Shown piece after piece: positions 22,167-30,179 of a stretch of DNA of 42,160 bases. The stretch is taken from positions 1 to 42,160 of the forward strand of contig CALUHH010000019.1 of the NCBI GenBank assembly GCA_944320385.1, given 5' to 3'. The DNA is from an uncultured Atopobiaceae bacterium (GTDB lineage: Bacteria; Actinomycetota; Coriobacteriia; Coriobacteriales; Atopobiaceae). The notes beneath the pieces are model-generated. The model was not told the origin of the DNA. It worked only from the letters and a program-made list of their open reading frames with translations, and ran no database searches. How positions within the stretch are numbered: the stretch's first letter is position 1; every line of letters starts with the position of its first letter. The translations under genes and the position numbers were made by a program.

Positions 22167-22790
22167 GTGCCTGGTCGCGATCTGTGGGCGGACCCGCTCG
22201 TGCCCTACCTCGCCGCCATCAACGTGGCAACCTTCGCGCTGATGGCCTTCGACCGCTGGCTGTGCGGTCGTCGCGGCACCGACGAGGCACTTTCTCGTAC
22301 GGCGCTCACGCTGCTGATGTTCGCCGGCGGCGCGGCGGGAGGGGTGCTCGCCTTTCTGCTGCTCGACCGTCACACCAACAAGCGCAACTCGGCGTGGCAC
22401 ATCTTCTCGCTGATGGCGCTTCTCGGCTGGGCGCTTGTGCTCGCGGCGCTCTACGTGGCGCCGCTTGATCCGACGGCGCTCAAGGCGGCGCTCGGCCGCG
22501 ACCACACGGTTCTTCTCGTCTACCTGGGCGTGGCGAGTGGCGTGACGCTTCTTTTCTTTGTGGCCGACAAGCTGATCGCCCTCTGGAACGGTCGCGGGCA
22601 CGACGCCCCGCGCATCCCGGAGATCGTGCTTCTGCTGCTTGCGCTCGCGGGTGGAGCGCCGGGAGGTCTGCTGGCGATGCTGGTGGCGCGGCACAAAATT
22701 CGCACGCCCGCCTTTGCTGCGGGGCTGCCGATGATGCTGGTGCTTCAGGCGGCTGCCGTCGCGTACCTGCTGCAGCTGGGTCTGGTATAG
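22167..22790 (+). CDS. Tandem DUF1294 membrane protein
   Basis: This 207-residue protein contains two copies of the DUF1294 module. Copy one (about 15-80) has INVATFALMAFDRWL, a GGAAGGVLA turn and DRHTNKR. Copy two (about 125-195) has FFVADKLIALWNGR, RIPEIVLLLLALAGGAPGG and RHKIRTPAF. Single-copy DUF1294 proteins are small inner-membrane proteins of unknown function; the duplication here makes a six-helix protein. GGAG lies 12 bp before the GTG and the gene follows the acetyltransferase by 8 bp, so they are probably cotranscribed. Confidence 0.85.
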   Translation: MPGRDLWADPLVPYLAAINVATFALMAFDRWLCGRRGTDEALSRTALTLLMFAGGAAGGVLAFLLLDRHTNKRNSAWHIFSLMALLGWALVLAALYVAPLDPTALKAALGRDHTVLLVYLGVASGVTLLFFVADKLIALWNGRGHDAPRIPEIVLLLLALAGGAPGGLLAMLVARHKIRTPAFAAGLPMMLVLQAAAVAYLLQLGLV

Positions 22791-22806
22791 CGCCTCGGGG
22801 TGCGGC

Positions 22807-22882
22807 ATCGCCGAGTAAGAGAAATCTGCGAAAAACGACGCCAAAAGAGGGCTGGTTTCGCAAATAACTCTTACTCGGCGAT
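22807..22882. repeat. Intergenic inverted repeat with 27-bp arms
   Basis: The left arm 22807-22833 and right arm 22856-22882 are inverted copies matching at all but about four of 27 positions. The outer 15 bp (ATCGCCGAGTAAGAG) are perfect. It lies between convergent genes 16 bp after the DUF1294 stop. It could be a bidirectional terminator or a miniature mobile repeat. Confidence 0.85.
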
Positions 22883-22955
22883 CGTCGGTCAGTCTCGGGA
22901 CCGCCGGGCGGCAGCCGGCCGCGCCTGGGAGACGGCCGCACGTTATTCTCGCCCG

Positions 22956-24413
22956 CTAGTTGTCGCTGCGGGAGAAGCCGTTTCTCATGTGCATGCTGGC
23001 CTCGTAGAGCACCTTGTCGAGAAGTGCCTCGGTTTGGCGGCGGCACTCGTCGGCGATGGCGGCGTTGCAGGCCACGAGGTCGCCTCCCTCGGCGTCGCAC
23101 GCGCGCACCATCGCGGCGCAGCGGGCCGTGAGCGCCTCCTGGTAGCGCTCCACGTGCGGCAGGCACGCGCCGTAGGCGGCGTCGGCGAGTGCTCCCACCA
23201 GGCGGTTTGCCCAGTAGAAGTTCTCGCTGGTCACGCGCGTGGACGTGTCCTCGAAGTAGGCGGGCGTCTCGGTGACGCCCGCGTAGAGCGGCACGAGCGC
23301 GTTGAAGGCGTTGGAGCCGTACGCGACCCACTGCAGCGCGGCGCGCTCCGCCGGCACGTAGGGGCGCAGCTGCAGCACGGCGAGCTGGCTGTTGCGGTTG
23401 ATGCCGATCGGGCGATAGCGCCCGCGCGTGGCCTCGGTGCCCGCGCTGCCGTAGGGGTCGTACGGGGTGCCCTGGTAGTGGAGCGAGAGCACGTACTTGA
23501 CGTCCTCGATCGTGATCTTGCGCTCGGGCTCGCGGCACCACGGCAGGGAGTCGCTCTCGGGGCCAAAGTCCTCGGCGGGGGCGGCGGTGTCCCAGGGACC
23601 GGCGTGCGGGTTGAGGAAGCGCTGCATGGCCCAGGCGCGCGGCGTGTTGTAGACGTGGTCGGAGTCGGAGTGGCTGCCGAAGGCCTCGCGCGGGTTGAAG
23701 TGCGCGCCTCGCATGCCGATGGTGAGGTCGAGGTGGTTCTCGGCCATCCACTCGCGCAGGTCGGCGGAGCAGAGGCTCTCCTCCTGGGCGCCGAAGGCGT
23801 CGTCGAGGTCGAAGTCGTCGATGCCGAGCTGGTTGGGCATGGTGACGTAGGAGTCGTCGGGCACGCGGCGAGCGATCCAGTGGTGCCCGCCCACGGTCTC
23901 GAGCCACCAGATCTCGTCGGCGTCGGAGAAGGCGATGCCGTTCATCTCGTAGGTCCCGCGGCGCTCGAGCAGCGCGCCCAGGCGCATGACGCCGTCGCGG
24001 GCGCTCGTGGCGTAGGGGAGCACCAGCGTGACCATGTCCTCCTCGCCGATGCCGCCGGGCGTGCCCGAGGCAGCGTCGTAGCGCACGAGCGGGTCGGCGG
24101 CGAGCACGCGCTCGTTGGAGGTGATGGTCTCGGTGGCGCTCATCCCGACGTTGCGCTCGTTGAAGCCTGCCTCCTCCCAGAGGCCTTCCCTGAGGTCGGC
24201 GTTGGGGAGTGCCGTGTAGCGCATGCCGGGCTCGGTAAGCTCGATCTCGAGGTGCGAGAGGACGCTCCTGTAGACGGTGCCCGCGGCGGGCGCCTCGCGC
24301 GCGACGAAGCGCTTGGGGCAGAACTCGCCGTTGGACGAGTCCTCGTTGCGCGCGACGATCGTGGAGCCGTCGTAGCTGGCCTTCTTGCCAACGAGAATGG
24401 TGGTGCAGGGCAT
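22956..24413 (-). CDS. pepD: C69-family dipeptidase (PepD)
   Basis: This 485-residue N-terminal-nucleophile hydrolase cleaves dipeptides with broad specificity. The protein begins MPCTTILVGKKASYDGST, so Cys3 would be the catalytic nucleophile exposed after processing. IVARNEDS, the next conserved block, follows. Length and sequence match Lactobacillus PepDA-type enzymes, which are cytoplasmic; no signal peptide is present. GGAGG lies close before the ATG. It is divergent from the DAHP synthase gene. Confidence 0.93.
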   Translation of the reverse strand: MPCTTILVGKKASYDGSTIVARNEDSSNGEFCPKRFVAREAPAAGTVYRSVLSHLEIELTEPGMRYTALPNADLREGLWEEAGFNERNVGMSATETITSNERVLAADPLVRYDAASGTPGGIGEEDMVTLVLPYATSARDGVMRLGALLERRGTYEMNGIAFSDADEIWWLETVGGHHWIARRVPDDSYVTMPNQLGIDDFDLDDAFGAQEESLCSADLREWMAENHLDLTIGMRGAHFNPREAFGSHSDSDHVYNTPRAWAMQRFLNPHAGPWDTAAPAEDFGPESDSLPWCREPERKITIEDVKYVLSLHYQGTPYDPYGSAGTEATRGRYRPIGINRNSQLAVLQLRPYVPAERAALQWVAYGSNAFNALVPLYAGVTETPAYFEDTSTRVTSENFYWANRLVGALADAAYGACLPHVERYQEALTARCAAMVRACDAEGGDLVACNAAIADECRRQTEALLDKVLYEASMHMRNGFSRSDN

Positions 24414-24531
24414 GAGTCCTCCTTCGCGCGCGTCGGCGCCGCTCGCCGACGCACCGTCATCTGCGTCGGCACCATCTTAGCGTTATGCCAGACGAGCCTG
24501 CCGCCACCAATTTGAACATTGGTTTTCGGCG

Positions 24532-24561
24532 TTGTGCTTTGGGCGGCACGCGCGCGATACT
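24532..24561 (+). promoter_or_regulatory. Probable promoter of the DAHP synthase gene
   Basis: TTGTGC (24532-24537) and GATACT (24556-24561) are separated by 18 bp, about 35 bp before the ATG. The fit to the sigma-70 consensus is moderate. Confidence 0.45.
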
Positions 24562-24595
24562 ATACGGGCACGTTTCACACGCCCGGAGGTACCCC

Positions 24596-25624
24596 ATGTC
24601 CATGAAGTTCAAGCGTCTCCTGCCCATCCCCAAGGACATCCGTGCCGAGATGCCCCTCTCGGCCGAGATGACGGCCCGCAAGGCCGCCTTTGACAGGAGC
24701 GTCGCCGACGTGCTCTCCGGGCGCGACGACCGCCTGCTGCTCATCATCGGCCCGTGCTCCGCGGACCGCGAGGACTCGGTGCTGGACTACGCCACCCGCC
24801 TGGCCGAGCTCGCCGAGACCGTGGCCGACCGCCTCGTCGTGATCCCGCGCGTCTACACCAACAAGCCGCGCACCAAGGGCACCGGCTACAAGGGCCTGCT
24901 CCACAACCCCAACCCGGAGGCGGCCGACGACCTGCTCGAGGGCGTCAAGGCCATTCGCCGCATGCACCTGCGCGTGGTGGAGGAGACGGGCATGTTCACC
25001 GCCGACGAGATGCTCTATCCCACCAACTACCAGTACCTCATCGATCTTCTCGCCTACATCGCGGTGGGCGCGCGCTCCGTCGAGAACCAGGAGCACCGCC
25101 TGGTGGCGTCCGGCGTCCCCATGCCCGTGGGCATGAAGAACCCCACGGGGGGCTCCACCGACGTCATGCTCAACTCCATCTACGCCGCCCAGCAGCCGCA
25201 GACCTTCATCTTCCGCAACTGGGAGGTCTCGACCACGGGCAACCCGCTCGCCCATGCCGTGCTGCGCGGCTACGTGGGCCTCGACGGGATCAACTACCCC
25301 AACTACCATTACGAGTACCTCGAGCGCCTGGCCGAGAAGTACACGGCCGCGAGCTTTGAGAACCCGGCCGCGGTCATCGACTGCAACCACGACAACTCGG
25401 GCAAGCGCCCGTTCCAGCAGATCCGCATCTGCCACGAGGTGCTCGACTCGATGAACCGCTCGGACACGATCCGACGCCTCGTGCGCGGCTTCATGGTCGA
25501 GTCCTACCTCGTGGACGGCAACCAGCCGGTGACCGGCTCCACCTACGGCCAGTCGATCACGGACGCGTGCCTGGGCTGGGAGAAGACCGAGCGCCTGGTC
25601 AAGGAGATCGCCGAGCGCGCGTAG
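24596..25624 (+). CDS. aroF: 3-deoxy-7-phosphoheptulonate (DAHP) synthase, class I
   Basis: This 342-residue cytoplasmic enzyme condenses phosphoenolpyruvate with erythrose-4-phosphate, the first step of aromatic amino-acid synthesis. Class I (AroFGH-type) motifs are visible: LLLIIGPCSADRED, RVYTNKPRTKGTGYKGL, GARSVENQEHR, PVGMKNPTGGS, and IDCNHDNSGKRP near the C-terminus with the metal ligands. GPCSA replaces the more usual GPCSI. GGAGG lies 7 bp before the ATG; an in-frame ATG two codons later is an alternative. It is a single gene followed by a repeat element. Confidence 0.94.
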   Translation: MSMKFKRLLPIPKDIRAEMPLSAEMTARKAAFDRSVADVLSGRDDRLLLIIGPCSADREDSVLDYATRLAELAETVADRLVVIPRVYTNKPRTKGTGYKGLLHNPNPEAADDLLEGVKAIRRMHLRVVEETGMFTADEMLYPTNYQYLIDLLAYIAVGARSVENQEHRLVASGVPMPVGMKNPTGGSTDVMLNSIYAAQQPQTFIFRNWEVSTTGNPLAHAVLRGYVGLDGINYPNYHYEYLERLAEKYTAASFENPAAVIDCNHDNSGKRPFQQIRICHEVLDSMNRSDTIRRLVRGFMVESYLVDGNQPVTGSTYGQSITDACLGWEKTERLVKEIAERA

Positions 25625-25640
25625 CGGCGCGCGGCCTCCG

Positions 25641-25756
25641 GGCGTTGTGCGCACTTCTCGGTGTTGTGCGCACTTCTCGTTAGACCATCTACCTGCGCAT
25701 TTGCCGAGAAGGACCTTGGAGGCGGTGTGCACACCGCCGCGGAGTGCGCACAACGC
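25641..25756. repeat. GTTGTGCGCAC-flanked 39-bp-core repeat element, copy A
   Basis: Two left units of GTTGTGCGCAC and two right inverted units surround a 39-bp core at 25673-25711 that runs from CTTCTCG to CGAGAAG, with ATCTACCTGCGC inside. It is the reverse orientation of the core at 37870-37908. It occupies the gap between the convergent aroF and pflA genes. Confidence 0.85.
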
Positions 25757-25793
25757 GGCGGCGCGGGCCCGTGAGGCTGTCGCCTGAGCTACC

Positions 25794-26606
25794 CTACCTG
25801 CCGCGCTCGGCGCGGCGGGCGGCGCGAGCCGCGAGGGCCACCTGGCGCAGCTCCTTGGCGCGCGCGGGCTTCATCGCGGGAACGCCCTTGAGCGGGTACT
25901 CAAGCCCGAGCTTCTCGTACTTGGGCTTGCCCATGGTGTGGTAGGGGAGCAGGTCGAGCCCCACGACGTTGTCCCAGTTCCCGATGATGCGGCCCACGGC
26001 GGCGACCTCCTCCTCGGAGTCGGTGATGCCGGGGACCACGACGTGGCGGATCAGCGTGGGGATGCGCCGGCGCGCGAGCTCGTCGCCCAGCTCGAGGGCG
26101 TGGCTCGCGGGCAGCCCGCAGAGCTCCTCGTGGCGCGCGGGGTCAGAGGTCTTGATGTCCAGGAGCACCATGTCGGTGGCGTCGAGAAGTGCGGAGAAGC
26201 GCGCGGCGCCCGCGGCTGAGTACGTGGCGCCGGAGGTGTCCAGGCAGGTGTGGATGCGCCCGGCGGGGGCCGCGTGGGCGGCGCGGAACAGGGCGGCCAC
26301 GAAGTCGGGCTGCGCCATGGGCTCGCCGCCGGTGACCGTGATGCCGCCGGTGCGGTAGAAGGGGCGGTTGCGCTCGTAGCGCTCGAGGAGCTCGCCCACG
26401 GTCACGCTTGTGCCGGGGCCGGTGCCGTCGGCGCGGGCAAACTCCCAGGTGTCGGGGTTGTGGCAGTACTGGCAGCGCATCGGGCAGCCCTGGCAGAAGA
26501 CCACGAACCGCGTGCCGGGCCCGTCCACCGTCCCAAAGCTCTCGGTGGAGTGAACCCTCCCGATCACTTCGACGTCCCGCACGTTCTTCTCGGTTCCCAC
26601 AGTCAC
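25794..26606 (-). CDS. pflA: Pyruvate formate-lyase activating enzyme
   Basis: This 270-residue radical-SAM enzyme generates the glycyl radical of pyruvate formate-lyase. The [4Fe-4S]-binding CxxxCxxC motif is C41-PMR-C45-QY-C48 in FCQGCPMRCQYCHNPDTW. GITVTGGEPMAQ follows as the SAM-binding GGE motif, and the C-terminal part has the PflA pattern LLPYHTMGKPKYEKLG. It is the third gene of the leftward PFL cluster, after pflB and the radical-domain gene. The GTG start at 26606 has GGAAGG about 9 bp upstream. The N-terminus includes EKN, encoded by a CGAGAAGAAC word. Confidence 0.95.
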   Translation of the reverse strand: MTVGTEKNVRDVEVIGRVHSTESFGTVDGPGTRFVVFCQGCPMRCQYCHNPDTWEFARADGTGPGTSVTVGELLERYERNRPFYRTGGITVTGGEPMAQPDFVAALFRAAHAAPAGRIHTCLDTSGATYSAAGAARFSALLDATDMVLLDIKTSDPARHEELCGLPASHALELGDELARRRIPTLIRHVVVPGITDSEEEVAAVGRIIGNWDNVVGLDLLPYHTMGKPKYEKLGLEYPLKGVPAMKPARAKELRQVALAARAARRAERGR

Positions 26607-26653
26607 ATCCGCACCTTCCGCCCAGACCTGTCATACAACCATGATAGACAGAA

Positions 26654-26732
26654 GCGGGCGGGGAGGTTGCGAAGCAGAGTTCCTGTGCGCCAAAAGGCGC
26701 GAAGCACTCTGCGAAGCAACCTCCCCGCCCGC
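26654..26732. repeat. Nested inverted repeat in the pflA leader
   Basis: The 27-bp arms at 26654-26680 and 26706-26732 are inverted copies apart from a four-position centre where GCGAAGC is itself inverted. Inside lies a small GCGCC-AAAA-GGCGC hairpin. The element lies between the radical-domain gene and pflA, so it may attenuate or process the operon mRNA. Confidence 0.85.
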
Positions 26733-26755
26733 CTTACGGACAGGTCAGGTTGACC

Positions 26756-26998
26756 TTACATCGCCTCGTGGAAGGTACGGGAGATGACGTCGTCCTGCTG
26801 CTTCTTGGTGAGGGAGTTGAACTTCACCGCGTAGCCGGAGACGCGAATGGTGAGCTGCGGGTACTTCTCGGGGTGGGCCTGGGCGTCAAGCAGGGTCTCC
26901 TTGGTGAAGACGTTGACGTTGAGGTGGTGGCCGCCCTCCTCGACATAGCCGTCGATCATGCTGACGAGGTTATCGACCTGCTCGGCAGAAGCGCTCAT
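26756..26998 (-). CDS. grcA: Separate glycyl-radical domain of pyruvate formate-lyase
   Basis: This 80-residue protein is equivalent to the last ~75 residues of ordinary PflB. The radical Gly is Gly55 in [26 protein letters not shown] and [15 protein letters not shown] are all conserved. In E. coli the related GrcA repairs damaged PFL. Here the large subunit lacks this domain altogether, so this small protein should be an obligatory second subunit. It lies 132 bp downstream of pflB, separated by a palindrome. AAAGGA precedes the ATG at 26998. Confidence 0.93.
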   Translation of the reverse strand: MSASAEQVDNLVSMIDGYVEEGGHHLNVNVFTKETLLDAQAHPEKYPQLTIRVSGYAVKFNSLTKKQQDDVISRTFHEAM

Positions 26999-27097
26999 GT
27001 GAGTTCCTTTCTCGTATGGGTCGCCCCTCCCGGGGCGACCCGCTGTTTCTCGCAGTGTACCCGATAATTGCCACTCTGCTAGTAACAATTACGGAAT

Positions 27098-27128
27098 CTG
27101 TAAATTGGGGACTGTCCCCAATTTACAG
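27098..27128. repeat. 31-bp palindrome, TTGGGGACTGTCCCCAA type
   Basis: This palindrome has 15-bp arms around one central base and lies 2 bp beyond the pflB stop on the leftward strand, between pflB and the glycyl-radical gene. Its family members are at 18986, 38355 and 38394. Confidence 0.9.
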
Positions 27129-27130
27129 GT

Positions 27131-29218
27131 CTAGCAGCAGCCGCAGTCAGGGGCCGGGTTCTCGATCTGGATGTCCACGCCCAGAGCGTCGAGGTCGAGC
27201 TCGTCGAACATGACCGCGGCGTCCTTGCCGAGGGCGTTGGGCACGATGGAGAACGTGTTGGAGATGCCGTCCTGAGCGTCCTTGAACGGGAGCTTGGCGA
27301 CGGAGGCCAGCGACGCCACGGCGCCGTGGGTGTCACGACGGTGCATCGGGTTGGCACCCGGGGCGAACGGCTCGCCGGCGCGACGGCCGTCGGGCGTGTT
27401 GCCGGTGGCGTTGCCGTAGACCACGTTCGAGGTGATCGTGAGGATCGAGGTCGTGGGCACCGAGTTGCGGTAGGTGTCGGTCTCGCGGACGTACTTCATG
27501 AAGACCTCGACGACGTCGTGGGCGATCTGGTCCACGCGGTCATCGTCGTTGCCGTACTTGGGGAAGTCGCCCTCGACCTGGTAGTCGGTCACGAGGCCGG
27601 TCTCGTCGCGGACGACCTTGACCTTCGCGTACTTGATCGCGGAGAGGGAGTCGGCGACGACGGAGAGGCCCGCGATGCCCGTGGCGAACCAGCGGTGGAC
27701 GTGCTCGTCGTGCAGGGCCATCTGCAGGCGCTCGTAGCAGTACTTGTCGTGCATGTAGTGGATGATGTTGAGGGAGTTGACGTAGACCTCGGCCAGCCAC
27801 TGCATCATGTCGCGGTACTTGGACACGACGTCGTCGTAGTCGAGGTAGTCGCCCTCGACCGGACGGAACTTCGGGCCGACCTGCTCGCCGGTCTTCTCGT
27901 CGCGGCCGCCGTTGATGGCGTAGAGGAGGCACTTGGCGAGGTTGGCGCGGGCGCCGAAGAACTGCATCTCCTTGCCGATGCGCATGGAGGACACGCAGCA
28001 CGCGATCGCGTAGTCGTCGCCGTGGTAGACGCGCATGAGGTCGTCGTTCTCGTACTGGATGGAGCTGGTGGTGATGGAGATCTTGGCGCAGTAGCGCTTG
28101 AAGGCCTCGGGCAGGCGCGTGGACCAGAGCACCGTGAGGTTGGGCTCGGGGCTGGTGCCCATGTTCTCGAGGGTGTGGAGGTAGCGGAAGGCGGTCTTGG
28201 TGACCATGGAGCGCCCGTCGACGCCCATGCCGCCGATGGACTCGGTGACCCACTGCGGGTCGCCGGAGAACAGCTCGTTGTACTCGGGGGTGCGGGCGAA
28301 CTTGACCATGCGGAGCTTCATGACGAGGTGGTCGATGATCTCCTGCGCCTCGGCCTCGGTGATGACGCCGTTTCTGAGGTCGCGCTCGGCGTAGATGTCC
28401 AGGAACGTGGAGTTGCGGCCGATGGACATGGCGGCGCCGTTCTGCTCCTTGACCGCGGCGAGGTAGCCGAAGTACAGCCACTGCACGGCCTCCTGGAACG
28501 AGGCGGCCGGGCGGGAGATGTCGAAGCCGTAGATCTTGCCGAGCTGCGCGAGCTCCTGGAGGGCGCGGATCTGCTCCGCGAGCTCCTCGCGGTGGCGGAT
28601 GGTGGCCTCGTTCATGGTCTTCTGGGTGCCGGCGTGCTCGGCCTTCTTCTCCTCGATGAGGCGGTCGACGCCGTAGAGGGCGACGCGGCGGTAGTCGCCG
28701 ATGATGCGGCCGCGGCCGTAGGCGTCGGGCAGGCCGGTGATGATGTGGCTGTGACGGCACGCGCGCATCTCGGGCGTGTAGCAGTCAAAGACGCCGGCGT
28801 TGTGGGTCTTGCGGTAGTTCGTGTAGATGTTCACGATCTCCGGGTCGACCTCGTAGCCGTTCTGCTTGCACGCGGCCACGGCCATGCGGATGCCGCCGTT
28901 GACCATGAGGGCGCGCTTGAGCGGCTTCTCGGTCTGAAGGCCCACGATCTTCTCGAGCGGCTGGTCGATGTAGCCGGCGGGGTGGGAGATGATCGTGGAG
29001 ACGAGGTCGGTGTCCATGTCGAGGACGCCGCCGGCATCGCGCTCCTGCTGGAAGAGGTCCATGACCTCATCCCAGAGCTTGGTCGTGTTCTCGGTGGGAC
29101 CGGCGAGGAAGGACTCGTCGCCGTCGTACGGGGTGTAGTTCTTCTGGATGAAGTCACGGACGTCGATCTCGTGCTCCCAGTTGCCACCCACAAAGCCCTG
29201 CCATGCTTCCTGACTCAC
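27131..29218 (-). CDS. pflB: Pyruvate formate-lyase large subunit, lacking the glycyl-radical domain
   Basis: This 695-residue catalytic subunit converts pyruvate and CoA to acetyl-CoA and formate. The active-site cysteines are Cys407-Cys408 in AIACCVSSM, with [21 protein letters not shown] following. The protein matches PflB up to [17 protein letters not shown] and then ends with a short unrelated acidic stretch and the Cys-rich tail PDCGCC. The normal C-terminal radical loop (RVSGYAV) is absent and is encoded by the next gene. The GTG start has AGGAG 8 bp upstream. A 448-bp leader region precedes it; a TTGACA lies on this strand at 29293-29288 but no convincing -10. Confidence 0.95.
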   Translation of the reverse strand: MSQEAWQGFVGGNWEHEIDVRDFIQKNYTPYDGDESFLAGPTENTTKLWDEVMDLFQQERDAGGVLDMDTDLVSTIISHPAGYIDQPLEKIVGLQTEKPLKRALMVNGGIRMAVAACKQNGYEVDPEIVNIYTNYRKTHNAGVFDCYTPEMRACRHSHIITGLPDAYGRGRIIGDYRRVALYGVDRLIEEKKAEHAGTQKTMNEATIRHREELAEQIRALQELAQLGKIYGFDISRPAASFQEAVQWLYFGYLAAVKEQNGAAMSIGRNSTFLDIYAERDLRNGVITEAEAQEIIDHLVMKLRMVKFARTPEYNELFSGDPQWVTESIGGMGVDGRSMVTKTAFRYLHTLENMGTSPEPNLTVLWSTRLPEAFKRYCAKISITTSSIQYENDDLMRVYHGDDYAIACCVSSMRIGKEMQFFGARANLAKCLLYAINGGRDEKTGEQVGPKFRPVEGDYLDYDDVVSKYRDMMQWLAEVYVNSLNIIHYMHDKYCYERLQMALHDEHVHRWFATGIAGLSVVADSLSAIKYAKVKVVRDETGLVTDYQVEGDFPKYGNDDDRVDQIAHDVVEVFMKYVRETDTYRNSVPTTSILTITSNVVYGNATGNTPDGRRAGEPFAPGANPMHRRDTHGAVASLASVAKLPFKDAQDGISNTFSIVPNALGKDAAVMFDELDLDALGVDIQIENPAPDCGCC

Positions 29219-29666
29219 TGCTCACGCTCCTTTGACGTGGTCGTTGCCTAGCCGCTCGGGTAACGGCACACTCCAAACTAGCAGAAATGTCAAGGAATTG
29301 TGATGAGAATAAGTTAGACATGGTTGTCACCTTGCAAATTACACAGTGAGCCACAGCATCTTGTGGCAAGAAGAACCTGAGGACTCAACCTGTAGTGGTA
29401 GACGGCTATACCGTGCTTCCGGCACAAATCCGGATGCGGGTCGAGGCTGAGGCCGCCCGGCGGGCCCGGCGTTGTGCGCACTTCTCGGCGTTGTGTACGG
29501 TCCCCGGCGTTGTGTACGCAGCTCCGTTTTTGAAATGAGGTTCTTCTCGACAAAACACCTGGTAGAGCTAGTGCCGAGAAGAACGTCGAACTTGGGGCAG
29601 TGTACACAACGCCAGGAAGTGCGCACAACGCCGAGAAGTGCGCACAACGCCGGGCCGGGGCCGCGC
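29219..29666. other. Long intergenic region upstream of pflB
   Basis: Apart from the repeat element at 29468-29652, about 250 bp of comparatively A/T-rich DNA precedes pflB on the leftward strand. It contains TTGACA (complement of 29288-29293) and several A/T-rich stretches suited to oxygen- or redox-responsive control. No regulator box can be named with confidence and no gene is seen. Confidence 0.45.
29468..29652. repeat. GTTGTGCGCAC-flanked 39-bp-core repeat element, copy B
   Basis: Three left GGCGTTGTG units and three inverted right CACAACGCC units flank a core at 29543-29581. The core is again 39 bp from CTTCTCG to CGAGAAG, with TGGTAGA at the position where copy D has AGGTAGA. The right flank GGCAGTGTACACAAC aligns with GGCAGTGCGCACACC of copy D. 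Confidence 0.85.
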
Positions 29667-30158
29667 CTACTTGCCCGGGGCGATCCAGAACTTGAGGACC
29701 GGGAAGCTCACCACCACGGCGAGCAGGGTGTTGACCACGGAGGCGATGGTGCCGGCGAGCGTGGCGTCGATGCCGAGGCTCTGCTGGCAGAAGCTCATGA
29801 CGTAGTTGGGCAGCAGCAGGTTCACGACCACGATCAGCACGGCAAGCACGGCGTACTTCCAGGCGGTGTCGCGGAAGGAGGCGTCGGACTTGAAGACCCA
29901 CTTCATCTGCACGAAGAAGTTCACGACCTGCGCCATGACCTCGGCAATGAGAAACGTCACGAAGGCGCCCACGCCCGTGTCGCGGTAGTCGAAGATCAGG
30001 AACTGGAACGGCTCGGTCATCCCGAGCGCGTCGACGAAGAGCGCGGTGCCCGCGGCGGTCAGAACGATGCGCGTGATGGTGGAGATGTTGGAGAGGACCA
30101 TGAACTTGATGAACTCCCAGGTGCCCTGGTTCTTCTCGGTCCAGCTCTTGAAACTCAT
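29667..30158 (-). CDS. GtrA-like membrane protein
   Basis: This 163-residue protein has four transmembrane segments, charged ends and the FIKFMVLSN start and LKFWIAPGK end reminiscent of GtrA/DPMS flippase-associated proteins. Such proteins are implicated in moving lipid-linked sugars across the membrane. It follows the membrane-tailed GH3 gene by 21 bp on the same strand, so the two are probably cotranscribed and could act together at the membrane. GAAAGGA precedes the ATG. Confidence 0.7.
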   Translation of the reverse strand: MSFKSWTEKNQGTWEFIKFMVLSNISTITRIVLTAAGTALFVDALGMTEPFQFLIFDYRDTGVGAFVTFLIAEVMAQVVNFFVQMKWVFKSDASFRDTAWKYAVLAVLIVVVNLLLPNYVMSFCQQSLGIDATLAGTIASVVNTLLAVVVSFPVLKFWIAPGK

Positions 30159-30179
30159 GATGCGGTCCTTTCCGAGTGG

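Noticed and set aside
27098..27128. Simple operon-internal terminator
   Set aside because: The palindrome is too symmetric, lacks a U-tract and recurs at three other sites, so it is listed as a repeat even though it may terminate.
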